A DNA stretch of 51,173 nt from Candidatus Altimarinota bacterium (GTDB lineage Bacteria; Patescibacteriota; Gracilibacteria; BD1-5; UBA2023), in NCBI GenBank assembly GCA_028689065.1, contig JAQTWX010000006.1, positions 1-51,173 on the forward strand, read 5' to 3'. The notes under the pieces were generated by a model. It saw nothing but the letters and a program-made list of their open reading frames with translations, was not told the DNA's origin and did no database searches. The position numbers and the translations under genes were made by a program. Below are positions 30,672-40,112 of the stretch, in pieces (position 1 is the first letter of the stretch; the number at the start of each line of letters is the position of its first letter).

Positions 30672-32240
30672 CTATTCGCTTTTTGGTTTTACAAGAGGAA
30701 AGAGTACAACATCTCGAAGATTTTCCTGCCCCATAATAAGGGTCAAAAAGCGGTCGATTCCAAATCCGAGTCCGGATTGTGGAGGCATAGCATATTCCAT
30801 CGCGAGAACGAAATCATAGTCTGCAGAAGTTGCTTCTTCATCACCAGCAGCTGCAGCTCGAGCTTGCTCTTCAAATCGAGCTCGTTGGTCGATAGGATCC
30901 ACAAGTTCGCTATAGGACTTAATAATCTCCCATCCGTTTACTACCACTTGGAATTGCTCAACGATACTTGGAAATTGGTCAGAAGCACGTGCAAGTGGTT
31001 GCATATACTTTGGATAATTATAGAGAAATGCTGGTCCGACGATTTTTGGTCGAACGAGTTTTTTGTAGAAGTAGTCGATGAGAGTAGTAAGTCCCATAGT
31101 TTCCATTCCTTCGATGATGATATTTTGTTCCTTGAGAATTTTTCGAAAAATTTCTTCATCTCCTGGTCCATATTGAGAAATATCAATTCCAGTCACTTCT
31201 TGAATACGTTTCATATAATCAATCCGTTCCCATGTTGCTCCGAAGTTGACATCTTGTATTACCCCATCTCGATCTTTGATTTTTACTGTTTTTTCGAGTC
31301 CAAGTCGGTCGAAGAGACTATTAATCATCTTTTCGATAAATCGCATATTATCTTCGTAGTTCCAGTAGGCAGCATAGTGCTCGACCATCGTAAACTCCTG
31401 AAGATGAGAAGGGTCAGATCCTTCGTTTCGGAAATCACGAGCAATCTCAAATACCCGCTCAAATCGACCAACTGTCGCTTTCTTGAGGGCGGTCTCTGGG
31501 GAGATTCGGAGAAATACGTCCAAATCGTAGTCGTTGTGATGTGTGATAAATGGAGCAGCAGCCGCTCCAGAAGCGGCATTTCCAAGAATCGGAGTTTCGA
31601 GTTCTATAAATCCTTCTTCTTCATAAAAATCCCGCATAACTTTTATAAATCGAGATCGGAGAAGAAAACGATTATAAGTTTCATCATTAGAGATAAGATC
31701 AAGATATCTTTGTCGGTAGAGTGTTTCTTCATCTTTAATTCCATGGAATTTTTCAGGAAGCGGTCGAATGGCCTTTGAGAGGAAAGTGAAATTAGAAACA
31801 AATATCGTAAGTTCTCCTTTATGAGTGAGAAAAAGTTCTCCTTCTACTCCGATAAAATCTCCCATATCTACGAGTTTTTCCATAAATTTATACGCAGATA
31901 CTTCCTCAGAGAGTTGATTTTTCACTCCATCTTGAGTTACTATAGAACAATTTTCGCGAGAAAACATTATCTGAATTTCTCCTGTTGCATCTTGGATTTT
32001 TGCGAATGAAATCTTTCCGAAGCTTCGATAGAGAGTTACTCGTCCGGCAGTTTTTACATTATTAATTGGCGAAGTTATAATAGTTTCGATTTCTCGAAAA
32101 GCATTTGTTGGAAAGTTTGCGAGAGAACTTATAGAGTTTTTCTTGTCAAAAGAGCTTGCATATGGAACAATGCCAAGAGCTTTCATTCGCTCTGTTTTCG
32201 TTATACGTGTCTGTACTTCATCCGCATGTTGAGGTGTCAT
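30672..32240 (-). CDS. lysS: Lysyl-tRNA synthetase (class II)
   Basis: 522 residues. N-terminal OB-fold anticodon-binding domain (TAGRVTLYRSFGKISFAKIQD) and class II core: motif 1 in the YRQRYLDLISNDE/FYEEEGFIELETP region, motif 2 FRNEGSDPSHLQEFTMVEHY, motif 3 GLGFGIDRFLTLIMG. Compared with common bacterial LysRS there are extra segments near 350-400. No TGA codon. It is preceded by a clear promoter and heads a lysS, PAS, murE-like operon. Confidence 0.96.
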   Translation of the reverse strand: MTPQHADEVQTRITKTERMKALGIVPYASSFDKKNSISSLANFPTNAFREIETIITSPINNVKTAGRVTLYRSFGKISFAKIQDATGEIQIMFSRENCSIVTQDGVKNQLSEEVSAYKFMEKLVDMGDFIGVEGELFLTHKGELTIFVSNFTFLSKAIRPLPEKFHGIKDEETLYRQRYLDLISNDETYNRFLLRSRFIKVMRDFYEEEGFIELETPILGNAASGAAAAPFITHHNDYDLDVFLRISPETALKKATVGRFERVFEIARDFRNEGSDPSHLQEFTMVEHYAAYWNYEDNMRFIEKMINSLFDRLGLEKTVKIKDRDGVIQDVNFGATWERIDYMKRIQEVTGIDISQYGPGDEEIFRKILKEQNIIIEGMETMGLTTLIDYFYKKLVRPKIVGPAFLYNYPKYMQPLARASDQFPSIVEQFQVVVNGWEIIKSYSELVDPIDQRARFEEQARAAAAGDEEATSADYDFVLAMEYAMPPQSGLGFGIDRFLTLIMGQENLRDVVLFPLVKPKSE

Positions 32241-32276
32241 AATTTTGAGTCTAAAAATATGAAATAATCGACGGCT

Positions 32277-32304
32277 ATGCTACAAAAAAAAGGGGAAAAG
32301 TCAA
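32277..32304 (-). promoter_or_regulatory. lysS promoter
   Basis: On the minus strand TTGACT (32299-32304), 16-bp spacer, TAGCAT (32277-32282), then AGCCGTCG. The discriminator is again GC-rich. Confidence 0.68.
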
Positions 32305-32388
32305 AAGAAATCCTGTCCGTTCTTGCATTTTCTATAAAATAAAATATATTCACATAAAATAAAATTAATTAAATTTCCCCAAAGACCT

Positions 32389-32895
32389 ATGCAATTCACC
32401 ATCCAAACTGGTAAAACCAATGAAATTCTTCGAGCAAAAAGCGAAATCGTAACTTCTGCTGAGATGCGGAAATACGTCCGACTCGCGGAAGATATGGTTC
32501 GATATGTAAAAAATCCAGATAATGGCTGAGTGGGGCTTGCAGCCCCGCAGGTAGGAGTAAATAAACGTATTATCGCTGTGAGTCTTATACGCGATAGAGA
32601 CTGTATAGAAGATGAGAACTATCGGACGATTGCTATGATTAATCCGGAAATTAGTGAACATACTGAAGAGATGGAATGTGATAATGAAGGCTGTTTGAGT
32701 ATTCCATGAGAACATGGAGATGTGGATCGCTGGAAAAGAATCAAAGTCTCATATATCGATACTTCTCTTCGTCCTCAATCCATACTTCTCTCAGGTTTTG
32801 CAGCACGTATTGTGCAACATGAAGTTGATCATCTCAATGGAGTACTTTTTACCGATCGAGTGAAGAAGAAAGAAACGATTCTTGACAAAAATTAA
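32389..32895 (+). CDS. def: Peptide deformylase
   Basis: 168 residues. Metal hydrolase that removes the N-formyl group from new proteins. Motif 1 GGVGLAAPQVG (second Gly from TGA), motif 2 EGCLSIPG (Gly from TGA), motif 3 HEVDHLNG with the metal histidines and catalytic Glu. Length matches the family. Start chosen at the ATG in front of the usual N-terminal strand. Upstream of two more small plus-strand genes. Confidence 0.96.
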
Positions 32896-32915
32896 TATTT
32901 TTTATCTTTCTCCTC

Positions 32916-33107
32916 ATGATTGATGTATATGTTTGTAATCCAGAAACAGAGCAGATTATGTGATGTGTGTCATTTTCTCCTTTAGAATTTGATTCCATTG
33001 GAAGAGCTTTTCGTCTTTTATGACAAACGGAGATACATATCAAGAATACAACTGGAGCCGTGGAGTGAATTATTGTATGACCAGAATCTATTAAAATTAT
33101 CCATTAA
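32916..33107 (+). CDS. Small protein, 63 residues, TGA-rich
   Basis: ATG to TAA, with four TGA glycines in 63 codons and only two GGN glycine codons. The pattern MIDVYVCNPETEQIMG, SPLEFDSIGRAFRLLG and NTTGAVEGIIVGPESIKI alternates strands and helix like a folded domain. It fits tightly between def (20 bases) and ung (5 bases). No family recognised; unreadable under the standard code. Confidence 0.68.
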
Positions 33108-33112
33108 AGAGC

Positions 33113-33772
33113 ATGTCTGTTAAAATCCATCATTCCTGGCAAGTTGCTCTTGCTCATGAGTTCGAGAAACCATATTGGAATGAGCTCACATCCTTTGTGA
33201 AAGATGAATATTCTCAAAGTCTTTGTTTCCCGAAAGGGGCAGACATCTTTCGTGCCTTTGATCTTACTCCGTTTGATTCGGTGAAGGTAGTGATTCTCGG
33301 GCAAGATCCCTATCATACGCCGGGAGCTGCTATGGGTATGTGTTTTTCGGTACCAAATGGAAGTAAAACACAACCGAGTCTTCAAAATATTTTTAAAGAA
33401 TTAATAAATGACATAGGAGTTATAAGAACACAAACTGATTTATCTGATTGGGCAGAACAATGAATTCTTTTATTGAACAGTGTTCTTACTGTTCGTGCTC
33501 ATGAGGCAGCATCACATCAATGAAAGGGATGGGAAATATTTACCGATGAGATTATTCGGCTTTTATCGGAAAAACGAGAACATCTTGTATTTATCCTCTG
33601 GGGGAATTATGCAATTTCAAAAAAATCACTCATTGATGAAACAAAACATCATATCATAATATCACCTCATCCATCTCCATTCTCTGCTCATAAAGGGTTT
33701 TTCGGAAGTCGACCATTTTCGAAGACGAATGAATATCTTCAAAAACAGGGAATAAAAGAAATAAAGTGGTAA
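33113..33772 (+). CDS. ung: Uracil-DNA glycosylase (family 1)
   Basis: 219 residues. Removes uracil from DNA to begin base excision repair. [23 protein letters not shown] carries the water-activating Asp; [23 protein letters not shown] (two TGA glycines flank this, one in LNSV-side, one in HQGKGW), [10 protein letters not shown] and the minor-groove motif [13 protein letters not shown]. Full family length. Confidence 0.97.
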
Positions 33773-33844
33773 ATTATTTTTCTTGACTTATATTAGTATT
33801 TTCCTATCCTTCTTCATATATTTATTTAGTCTTCAAATATTCTT

Positions 33845-34627
33845 ATGTCAGAAAAAACTCTTCAGGAATTAAGAGATGAAAATGCTTTACTTAAACGTCA
33901 ACTTGATACCTGTGTTCGTTTTATGCGTCGTGAAGTAGAAGAGTCTGTTCATAAGATATCTAAACGAAAGGTGACACAAATGACCGAAACAGGACGAGAT
34001 GATTTTCTTCGAGAAAATCAAGAGGCTATTATGCTCAAACGTATTCATGATTACTTTGGAGATATTCTTCTGCTTAATGCTCCGAAAGAGACGATTGAAT
34101 ATCTTGTGAGTTCGGAAATAAGTTTCTATAATATTTCTAAGAATCCTTCTCTTGATGGGTTTTCGGTTATCGGTTCATACCATAAGATTCTTGATGTATG
34201 GGTAGAACAGATGATTATAAATCAGTTCCGGAAGTTTGCACAGAAGAAATGAGCAACTGTTTTGCGAGTGAATGATCCTATGGAAAAAGCACTTCATTCG
34301 GTCGTGACGAAGAAATTCATTTTCTCACTTGGTCGTCTCTACGGACTCCTTAAAATGATTCGAAATAATGAGAAGCTTTATGATTTCGGACAGACATTTC
34401 ATGATTATCTCGATAAATATCCTGATATTCGTAATATACTCCTTTCTGACCGATTTTTTCTTCTTTTTGAGCGTATTATAGAAAGTGATGTATTTGGAGG
34501 AAAACGACATCAAGGAAGTATCTCTCTTTCCGATACAAAAAAAACCCGCACTTGGGTGACGGGGGATTTTACTGATAAGAATTGACTCCTCTATCAAGTA
34601 CTTGAATCTCAGGCAATACTCTATTAA
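33845..34627 (+). CDS. Unknown protein with N-terminal coiled coil
   Basis: 260 residues. Residues 5-40 form a leucine/charged coiled coil (LQELRDENALLKRQL), followed by mostly helical sequence with basic patches (HKISKRKVTQM, FRKFAQKKG) and a C-terminal region with SRLYG-like and TWVTGDF segments. Two TGA glycines near 137 and 247. TTGACT-N16-TATCCT lies upstream. It converges on a small minus-strand gene, stop to stop. No family recognised. Confidence 0.75.
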
Positions 34628-34771
34628 TTACAATAATAGTCTGAGCTCATCTATTTCTCCTGGTGTAAAATATGAAAGAAGATGAAGGAAATTATTTTTT
34701 TCTGCTGGTCCGATTTTTTCCGATGTACGTATTTTGGAGACGATGTCCGTTTCTATGAGATTGTAAGTCAT
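34628..34771 (-). CDS. Small protein, 47 residues
   Basis: MTYNLIETDIVSKIRTSEKI followed by GPAEKNNFLHLLSYF and TPGEIDELRLLL. The C-terminal pattern (leucine face, TPGE, Glu/Leu helix) resembles short helical proteins seen in CPR genomes. Tail to tail with the gene ending at 34627, with no gap. A longer upstream frame exists but overlaps the ruvC start region and was not preferred. Confidence 0.55.
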   Translation of the reverse strand: MTYNLIETDIVSKIRTSEKIGPAEKNNFLHLLSYFTPGEIDELRLLL

Positions 34772-34847
34772 TATGAAGATTTTTTTAAATAGTTGAATAA
34801 ATTTCAATTCGCATCTACAAAAACTATTAAAACATAAAATATAAGAT

Positions 34848-35327
34848 ATGTCAATTATTTTAGGTATCGATCCGGGAACAACCACTGTCGGCTTCGCTGT
34901 TATCGAAAAGAGCGGGAGAAACGTATCTATTCTCAATTATGGAGTCATTACCACTCCGCCGAAAATCAGTATAGCACTTAAACTTCAGGATATCACGAAA
35001 GACCTCGAAGATCTTATAAATACCTACCATCCGACTGTTTGTGGGATAGAAAAACTCTTCTTTTTTAATAATCAAAAAACTGGAATTGATGTCGCACAGG
35101 CCCGCGGAGCAATACTTCTTACGCTTCAGAAAAAGGGAATCCAAATTTATGAGTTTACTCCTCTTCAAGTAAAACGGGGGATTTCTGGGAATGGAAGTGC
35201 GAAGAAAGAACAAGTACAAAACGCTTTAAAAATCATTTTTAAACTCGAAACTATCCCTAAACCAGATGATGCTGCTGATGCTATCGCGATTGCTTATCTT
35301 GCGAGCTTGCAAAAAAATAGATTATAG
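34848..35327 (+). CDS. ruvC: Holliday junction endonuclease RuvC
   Basis: 159 residues, dimeric resolvase that cuts four-way junctions. The RNase H-like fold shows GIDPGTTTVGFAV (Asp7), CGIEKLFFFNNQKTG (Glu), ARGAILLTL, YTPLQVK-like YEFTPLQVKRGISGNG, and the C-terminal acidic pair in PDDAADAIAIAYL. Full length. No TGA. Confidence 0.97.
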   Translation: MSIILGIDPGTTTVGFAVIEKSGRNVSILNYGVITTPPKISIALKLQDITKDLEDLINTYHPTVCGIEKLFFFNNQKTGIDVAQARGAILLTLQKKGIQIYEFTPLQVKRGISGNGSAKKEQVQNALKIIFKLETIPKPDDAADAIAIAYLASLQKNRL

Positions 35328-35375
35328 GTATCATCTTTTTCGAAAAGGAATTTATCTCATTACTTCATTTTATAC

Positions 35376-35609
35376 ATGAAGGCACAAATCGAGATTATCC
35401 CCTATGGAAATGACTTTTGCGAGGTATATATTCGCGATGGTATATCAATGGGGTGCGAGCATCTTTCGGGAGATATTGAAAGGATATGAAAGTATGTATT
35501 GCAGCGAATGAAAGCACTCAGGATTCCTGATACCGTTCCAGTTTTTGTGAGAGGACAGGATGTATCAACGACCATGGAAATATATTTAAATGCAACAACT
35601 CGTATATAA
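35376..35609 (+). CDS. Small protein, 77 residues
   Basis: ATG to TAA with one TGA glycine (ERIGKYV). The sequence (AQIEIIPYGNDFCEVYI, MGCEHLSGDIERIGKYV, VPVFVRGQDVSTTMEIYL) alternates strand and helix, like a small alpha/beta protein. It lies between ruvC and alaS on the same strand. No family recognised. Confidence 0.62.
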
Positions 35610-35696
35610 TTTATATATTTCAAGTGGATTTTCTTATTCTTTTCTTTATAATCACGCAGTTTTAATTTTATATCTCGTTCTTTATTTAAATAATTT

Positions 35697-37523
35697 ATGC
35701 ACATTACTTCCACTGAAATCCGCTCTAAATACCTTGAATTTTTCAAATCGAAACAACATGCTGTAATCCCATCCTCTTCCCTTGTTCCAGAGAACGATCC
35801 TTCGGTTCTTTTCAATACTGCTGGTATGCAACCGCTTGTTCCGTATCTTCTTGGTGAGAAGCACCCAAATGGAAAACGTCTCGCAGATGTACAAAAGTGT
35901 GTACGAACCGGAGATATTGATGATGTTGGGGATGATACACATCTGACATTCTTCGAAATGCTCGGAAACTGGTCGCTCGGGGACTATTTCAAAACCGATT
36001 CCATTGCTTGGTCATGGGAGTTTCTGACTGATAAAAAATGGCTTGGACTCGATCCACGGATGATTTCGGTAACCGTATTTGAAGGGGATAAAAATGCTCC
36101 ACTCGATGAAGAAAGTATCGCCATCTGGAAAAACGTATGGAAGAAAAATGGACTCGATTTCGGAGACGAACGAATCGCACGATTACCAGCAGAGGATAAC
36201 TGGTGGGCAGCAGGACCGACCGGACCTTGTGGACCAGATACTGAGATATTCTACTATATGGGGGAAGGACTTCCGCCAGCTGGTTCGAATAAAGGGACCG
36301 ATTCCAAAATGTGGATGGAAATCTGGAATAATGTCTTCATGCAATACAACCGTGTTGATGCGAATACTCTTGTGCCACTTCCCGCTCCGTGCGTGGATAC
36401 CGGAATGGGACTCGAACGATGTACCGTGACGCTCAACCACATGAAATCGGTCTATGAGACAGATCTATTCGCTCCCGTACTTGCTCGTATTCGGGAAATT
36501 GTTGGAACTGAAAATTATACAGAGAAATCTGCTCGAATTATTGCAGATCATATTCGTGCGGCAACTCAGATGATTGCAGATGGAGTTATTCCAAAGAATG
36601 TCGATCAGGGGTATATTCTCCGACGACTCATTCGTCGTGCGATTCGTGAGTTTTATAAAATGGGATATGAGCAACCAATTATTGCCGAGATTGCGAAAAT
36701 GTATATCGTGCAGTTTGAAGGGATTTATGAGAGCGTGCGGGTAAATAAAGAGAAAATTGTAGAGGAACTTATGAGAGAAGAGGAGAGATTTGGAAAGACT
36801 CTCAAAGACGGAATCAAGGAATTCGAAAAATTGGTTCGCGGATTCGCTATTGCCCTTGAACGAAGTGGTCAGAAAATTACAATTATTGCTGGAGAAAAAG
36901 CATTTCGTCTTTACGATACATATGGATTTCCGATTGAGATGACCGAAGAACTTGCTCATGAAGCAGGACTTGAGGTTGATAAGACAGGTTTCAATGAAGC
37001 TTTTGAAAAACACCAAGAACTCTCCCGAACTGCTTCTGAAGGAAAGTTCAAAGGAGGTCTCGCAGATTCCGGAGAAGAAACAACTGCGCTTCATACTGCG
37101 ACACATCTTCTCCTCGCAGGACTCAGGAAAGTCCTCGGAGATCATGTTTTCCAAGCCGGGTCCAATATTACAACCGAGCGTCTCCGGTTCGACTTCACGC
37201 ACGGAGAAAAGATGACTCCCGAGCAACTGAAAGCTGTCGAGGAGTATGTAAATAGTGCTATTGCCACTGGTGCAACCATGATTATGAAAGAGGTTCCGAA
37301 AGAGGAAGCAAAAGCCTCCGGAGTTGTTGGAAGCTTTTGGGAAAAATACCCAGACATCGTAAAAGTATACACCCTCTCCGGACCAGATGGAACCGTATTT
37401 ACTCGAGAGCTCTGTGGAGGTCCACATATTGAAACGACTGCCGGAATGGGGACATTCAAAATCCAAAAGGAAGAAGCATCGAGCGCTGGAGTACGACGTA
37501 TTAAGGCAGTACTTGAGAAATAA
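35697..37523 (+). CDS. alaS: Alanyl-tRNA synthetase, short form
   Basis: 608 residues. Catalytic class II domain (FFKSKQHAVIPSSSL, NTAGMQPLVPYLLG, THLTFFEMLGNWSLGDYF), anticodon-like helical domain, and an editing domain with both zinc motifs (HTATHLL and CGGPH). It ends after the editing domain (GVRRIKAVLEK) and lacks the roughly 250-residue dimerising C-Ala part of common AlaRS; CPR enzymes are often this short. No TGA in 608 codons. Confidence 0.97.
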   Translation: MHITSTEIRSKYLEFFKSKQHAVIPSSSLVPENDPSVLFNTAGMQPLVPYLLGEKHPNGKRLADVQKCVRTGDIDDVGDDTHLTFFEMLGNWSLGDYFKTDSIAWSWEFLTDKKWLGLDPRMISVTVFEGDKNAPLDEESIAIWKNVWKKNGLDFGDERIARLPAEDNWWAAGPTGPCGPDTEIFYYMGEGLPPAGSNKGTDSKMWMEIWNNVFMQYNRVDANTLVPLPAPCVDTGMGLERCTVTLNHMKSVYETDLFAPVLARIREIVGTENYTEKSARIIADHIRAATQMIADGVIPKNVDQGYILRRLIRRAIREFYKMGYEQPIIAEIAKMYIVQFEGIYESVRVNKEKIVEELMREEERFGKTLKDGIKEFEKLVRGFAIALERSGQKITIIAGEKAFRLYDTYGFPIEMTEELAHEAGLEVDKTGFNEAFEKHQELSRTASEGKFKGGLADSGEETTALHTATHLLLAGLRKVLGDHVFQAGSNITTERLRFDFTHGEKMTPEQLKAVEEYVNSAIATGATMIMKEVPKEEAKASGVVGSFWEKYPDIVKVYTLSGPDGTVFTRELCGGPHIETTAGMGTFKIQKEEASSAGVRRIKAVLEK

Positions 37524-37588
37524 TTTGCATTCACTATTATTTTTATTATCATTTGTGAAATTCTTTATTTTATAAGTCCCTTGATCCT

Positions 37589-37999
37589 ATGTCCCTTCTT
37601 GATTCAATAGAATTTTTTAAATCATTGACTGATGATGAAAGGAAAACACTTGCTCTTTATTGTCAGGAAAGATTTATACGTAATGGAGAGATTCTTTTTC
37701 ATGAAGGAGATAGTGCAATAGCTCTTTATATAGTTAAGTCATGAATGCTTGAAGCATATAAACATCGTTCTGATGGGGAAACTATATTGGGAAAGATTAT
37801 GGCCGGTGAACTTGCTGGAGAGATGGCACTCTTTGATTCAAGTGCTCCAAAGATACGTATAGCAAATGTTCGAGCAATAGAAGATTCACTTCTCCTTATT
37901 ATTATGGATTATGCTATTCTTGAACTTTCAAAAAAACATCCAGAGATATATGCGAAAATCGCTCAGATAATAATGAAACGAAAATCTTTAGATTTATAA
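37589..37999 (+). CDS. Cyclic nucleotide-binding domain protein
   Basis: 136 residues forming one cNMP-binding beta-roll (FIRNGEILFHEGDSAIALYIVKSG, LGKIMAGELAGEMALFDSSAPKIR with the phosphate-binding GE and R positions partly kept). One TGA glycine in KSG. There is no DNA-binding helix-turn-helix, so it is not a CRP-type regulator by itself; a stand-alone sensor or a partner subunit is more likely. Precedes the ribosomal cluster but ends before its promoter. Confidence 0.85.
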
Positions 38000-38045
38000 A
38001 AATTATTTTATTAAAGAGGAGTCCAAAAGAAAATTATAAAAAGAT

Positions 38046-38073
38046 TTGCAATAATCACATTTTTTTATACAAT
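38046..38073 (+). promoter_or_regulatory. Promoter of the infA ribosomal cluster with CGCG discriminator
   Basis: TTGCAA (38046-38051), 16-bp spacer, TACAAT (38068-38073), then ACGCGAGC. Same -35, spacing and GC-rich discriminator as rpmE. Confidence 0.78.
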
Positions 38074-38117
38074 ACGCGAGCTCATTTTTTAATTCTCTTC
38101 ATTTTTGACTTATCCCT

Positions 38118-38378
38118 ATGGGAAGTAAAGACCAAGATATCAGGAAACAAAAGGAAGATAAGATAGAAGTCGAGGGAACGATCGTAAAGACCCTACCCGG
38201 CGCTATTTTTGAGGTTAAACTCCCAGATGATTTCGGGGGAGGAGGGATGATTATACGAGCATATATATCTGGTAAGATGCGAAAAAACTTTATTAATCTT
38301 ATAGAGGGCGATACGGTTCTTGTAGAACTTACACCATATGATCTCTCTCGAGGTCGAATCGTTTTCCGTAAGAAATAA
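38118..38378 (+). CDS. infA: Translation initiation factor IF-1
   Basis: 86 residues against a usual 72. The S1-type OB fold is clear ([54 protein letters not shown]). The extra length is a charged N-terminus ([12 protein letters not shown]) and a Gly-rich loop ([10 protein letters not shown]). First gene of the ribosomal cluster. No TGA. Confidence 0.96.
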   Translation: MGSKDQDIRKQKEDKIEVEGTIVKTLPGAIFEVKLPDDFGGGGMIIRAYISGKMRKNFINLIEGDTVLVELTPYDLSRGRIVFRKK

Positions 38379-38426
38379 AACTTATCTATATATAAGGAGT
38401 CCTGAATATTTACTATCTTTTTCTCT

Positions 38427-38543
38427 ATGAAAGTTCGTCCATCTGTTAAAAAAATGTGTGATAATTGCAGTGTTATTCGCCGAAAGGGGGTAGTTCGTGT
38501 GATTTGCGAAAATCCAAAACATAAACAACGACAAGGAAATTAG
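38427..38543 (+). CDS. rpmJ: Ribosomal protein bL36
   Basis: 38 residues: [20 protein letters not shown] followed by [16 protein letters not shown]. The zinc ligands Cys11, Cys14, Cys27 and His32 are kept. Ends with TAG. Confidence 0.97.
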   Translation: MKVRPSVKKMCDNCSVIRRKGVVRVICENPKHKQRQGN

Positions 38544-38584
38544 TCCTTATCTCTATTTTTTAGTTCCAATATTTCTTTTTTATT

Positions 38585-38950
38585 ATGGTTCGAATAGCCG
38601 GAGTTAATCTCCCGAACGGAAAGCATGCTGACATCGCTCTTATGTACATTTATGGAGTAGGACGACCTCTTGCAATTCAAATTCTTGATACTCTTGGTAT
38701 TGAGAAAACTACAAAAATTGACCTTCTTCCAGAAGCGGATCTTGATAGAATTCGTGATGAACTTAAAAAGTATATCATCGAAGGAGATCTTCGTCGAGAA
38801 GTATCGACGAACATTAAACGGTTCCAAGAAATTAACTGTTATCGTGGTCAGCGTCACAAAAAACGACTTCCTGTTCGAGGACAAAGAACAAAGACAAATG
38901 CTCGTACTCGTAAAGGTAAGGCAGTTGCTATCGCAGGAAAGAAGAAATAA
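38585..38950 (+). CDS. rpsM: Ribosomal protein uS13
   Basis: 121 residues: [48 protein letters not shown] and the basic C-terminal [13 protein letters not shown] tail. It contacts 16S rRNA in the small-subunit head and touches P-site tRNA. No TGA. Confidence 0.98.
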   Translation: MVRIAGVNLPNGKHADIALMYIYGVGRPLAIQILDTLGIEKTTKIDLLPEADLDRIRDELKKYIIEGDLRREVSTNIKRFQEINCYRGQRHKKRLPVRGQRTKTNARTRKGKAVAIAGKKK

Positions 38951-38975
38951 TAGTCTTCCCATTGAAACATATTAA

Positions 38976-38988
38976 ACAACTAATAACT
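38976..38988 (+). repeat. Recurring ACAACTAATAACT leader upstream of rpsK (copy 1)
   Basis: ACAACTAATAACT is followed by another CTAATAACT and CTATTT before the rpsK ATG. The same 13-mer occurs at 42872-42884 before rpsG, and a related CTAATCAATAACTATTC at 41117-41133 before rplQ. None of these starts has a Shine-Dalgarno sequence. Confidence 0.65.
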
Positions 38989-39001
38989 AATAACTCTATT
39001 T

Positions 39002-39391
39002 ATGGCAAAGGTTTTGAAACGTTCCAAGAAAACCCGTAGAAATATCTCCGAAGGAGTAGTTTCTATTAATGCAAGTCTTAATAATACTCATGTTGTTGTT
39101 TCCGATAAGGATGGACAAGTTCTCTCTTGGGCAACTGGTGGGAGTGCTGGATTTAAGGGTGCTCGTGAAGCAACTCCTTATGCGGCTCAGCTTACTTCTG
39201 AGAATGCAGTTTCTAAAGCAAAAACACTCCATGGTCTTGAAAAAGCTGTTGTGTATGTAAAAGGAATTGGTGCTGGTCGAGAACAGGCTATTCGAGGTAT
39301 TATTAATTCAGGAGTAGATCTCACTGCTATCTACGACATTACTCCGGTTCCACATAACGGATGTCGTAAGAAAAAAGTTCGAAAACTCTAA
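39002..39391 (+). CDS. rpsK: Ribosomal protein uS11
   Basis: 129 residues: SEGVVSINASLNNTHVV, ATGGSAGFKGAREATPYAAQ, GIGAGREQAIRGI and the signature PVPHNGCRKKKVRKL end. Platform protein of the 30S subunit. No TGA in a glycine-rich gene. Confidence 0.98.
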   Translation: MAKVLKRSKKTRRNISEGVVSINASLNNTHVVVSDKDGQVLSWATGGSAGFKGAREATPYAAQLTSENAVSKAKTLHGLEKAVVYVKGIGAGREQAIRGIINSGVDLTAIYDITPVPHNGCRKKKVRKL

Positions 39392-39424
39392 TTATCATCA
39401 CTTCTTTAATCTTATTTTTAAATT

Positions 39425-40051
39425 ATGCGTTTTACTGGTCCTAAGATGAAGCTCTGCCGAAGAGAAGGTATTAACCTCTTTGGTTCTGAAAAATATGATC
39501 TCTCTCAAAATCACCGAAAACTTCTCGGTGGTAAGTTCGGAAAATCTTCCGAGTTCGGAGTGCAGCTTCGTAAGAAACAAGCTGCAAAACGAATGTACGG
39601 AGTAAGTGAAAAACAATTCGCTGCCTACTATGCTCGAGCTCTTAAAGTAAAGGGAGTTACAGGTGAAGCAATGCTTCGATCTCTTGAACTTCGTCTCGAT
39701 AATGTTATTTTCAAATCAAACTTCGCACGAACTATCATGCAGGCTCGACAATTTGTAGGACATGCACACTTCCATGTAAATGGTAAGAAAGTAAATATTC
39801 CTTCTTACAGTGTAAAAGTCGGAGATATTATCTCTCTTCGAGAGAAGATGAAGGAATCTCCTCTCTATAAGACACTTGTGGAAGAGTTTGGAGAATTCGT
39901 GAAGAAAAATTCTGCAGGAACTATTACTACTGCTAAATGGCTTGAAGTTGATGCAAATAAACTTACCATTACTGTAAAAGCACTTCCACAGAAGGAAGAC
40001 TTTGATCAAGTTATCGATATTCAAAAAATTATAGAGTTCTACTCAAAATAA
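39425..40051 (+). CDS. rpsD: Ribosomal protein uS4
   Basis: 208 residues: MRFTGPKMKLCRREGINLFG start, S4 RNA-binding domain (LELRLDNVIFKSNFARTIMQ, HFHVNGKKVNIPSY) and a basic N-terminal arm. N-terminal zinc cysteines are reduced to one Cys. 16S assembly initiator; may regulate the cluster as in other bacteria. Confidence 0.98.
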   Translation: MRFTGPKMKLCRREGINLFGSEKYDLSQNHRKLLGGKFGKSSEFGVQLRKKQAAKRMYGVSEKQFAAYYARALKVKGVTGEAMLRSLELRLDNVIFKSNFARTIMQARQFVGHAHFHVNGKKVNIPSYSVKVGDIISLREKMKESPLYKTLVEEFGEFVKKNSAGTITTAKWLEVDANKLTITVKALPQKEDFDQVIDIQKIIEFYSK

Positions 40052-40112
40052 TTGAATATACTCATCATCCCGTTTCTATTTTTCGCTATTTATATAACCA
40101 AAAGAACGTTAT

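Noticed and set aside
30777-31778. 333-codon plus-strand frame opposite lysS
   Set aside because: Antisense shadow of a complete class II LysRS.
36465-37466. 333-codon minus-strand frame opposite alaS
   Set aside because: Shadow of a well-conserved gene; composition (Cys, Phe, Ser-rich) unlike a real protein.
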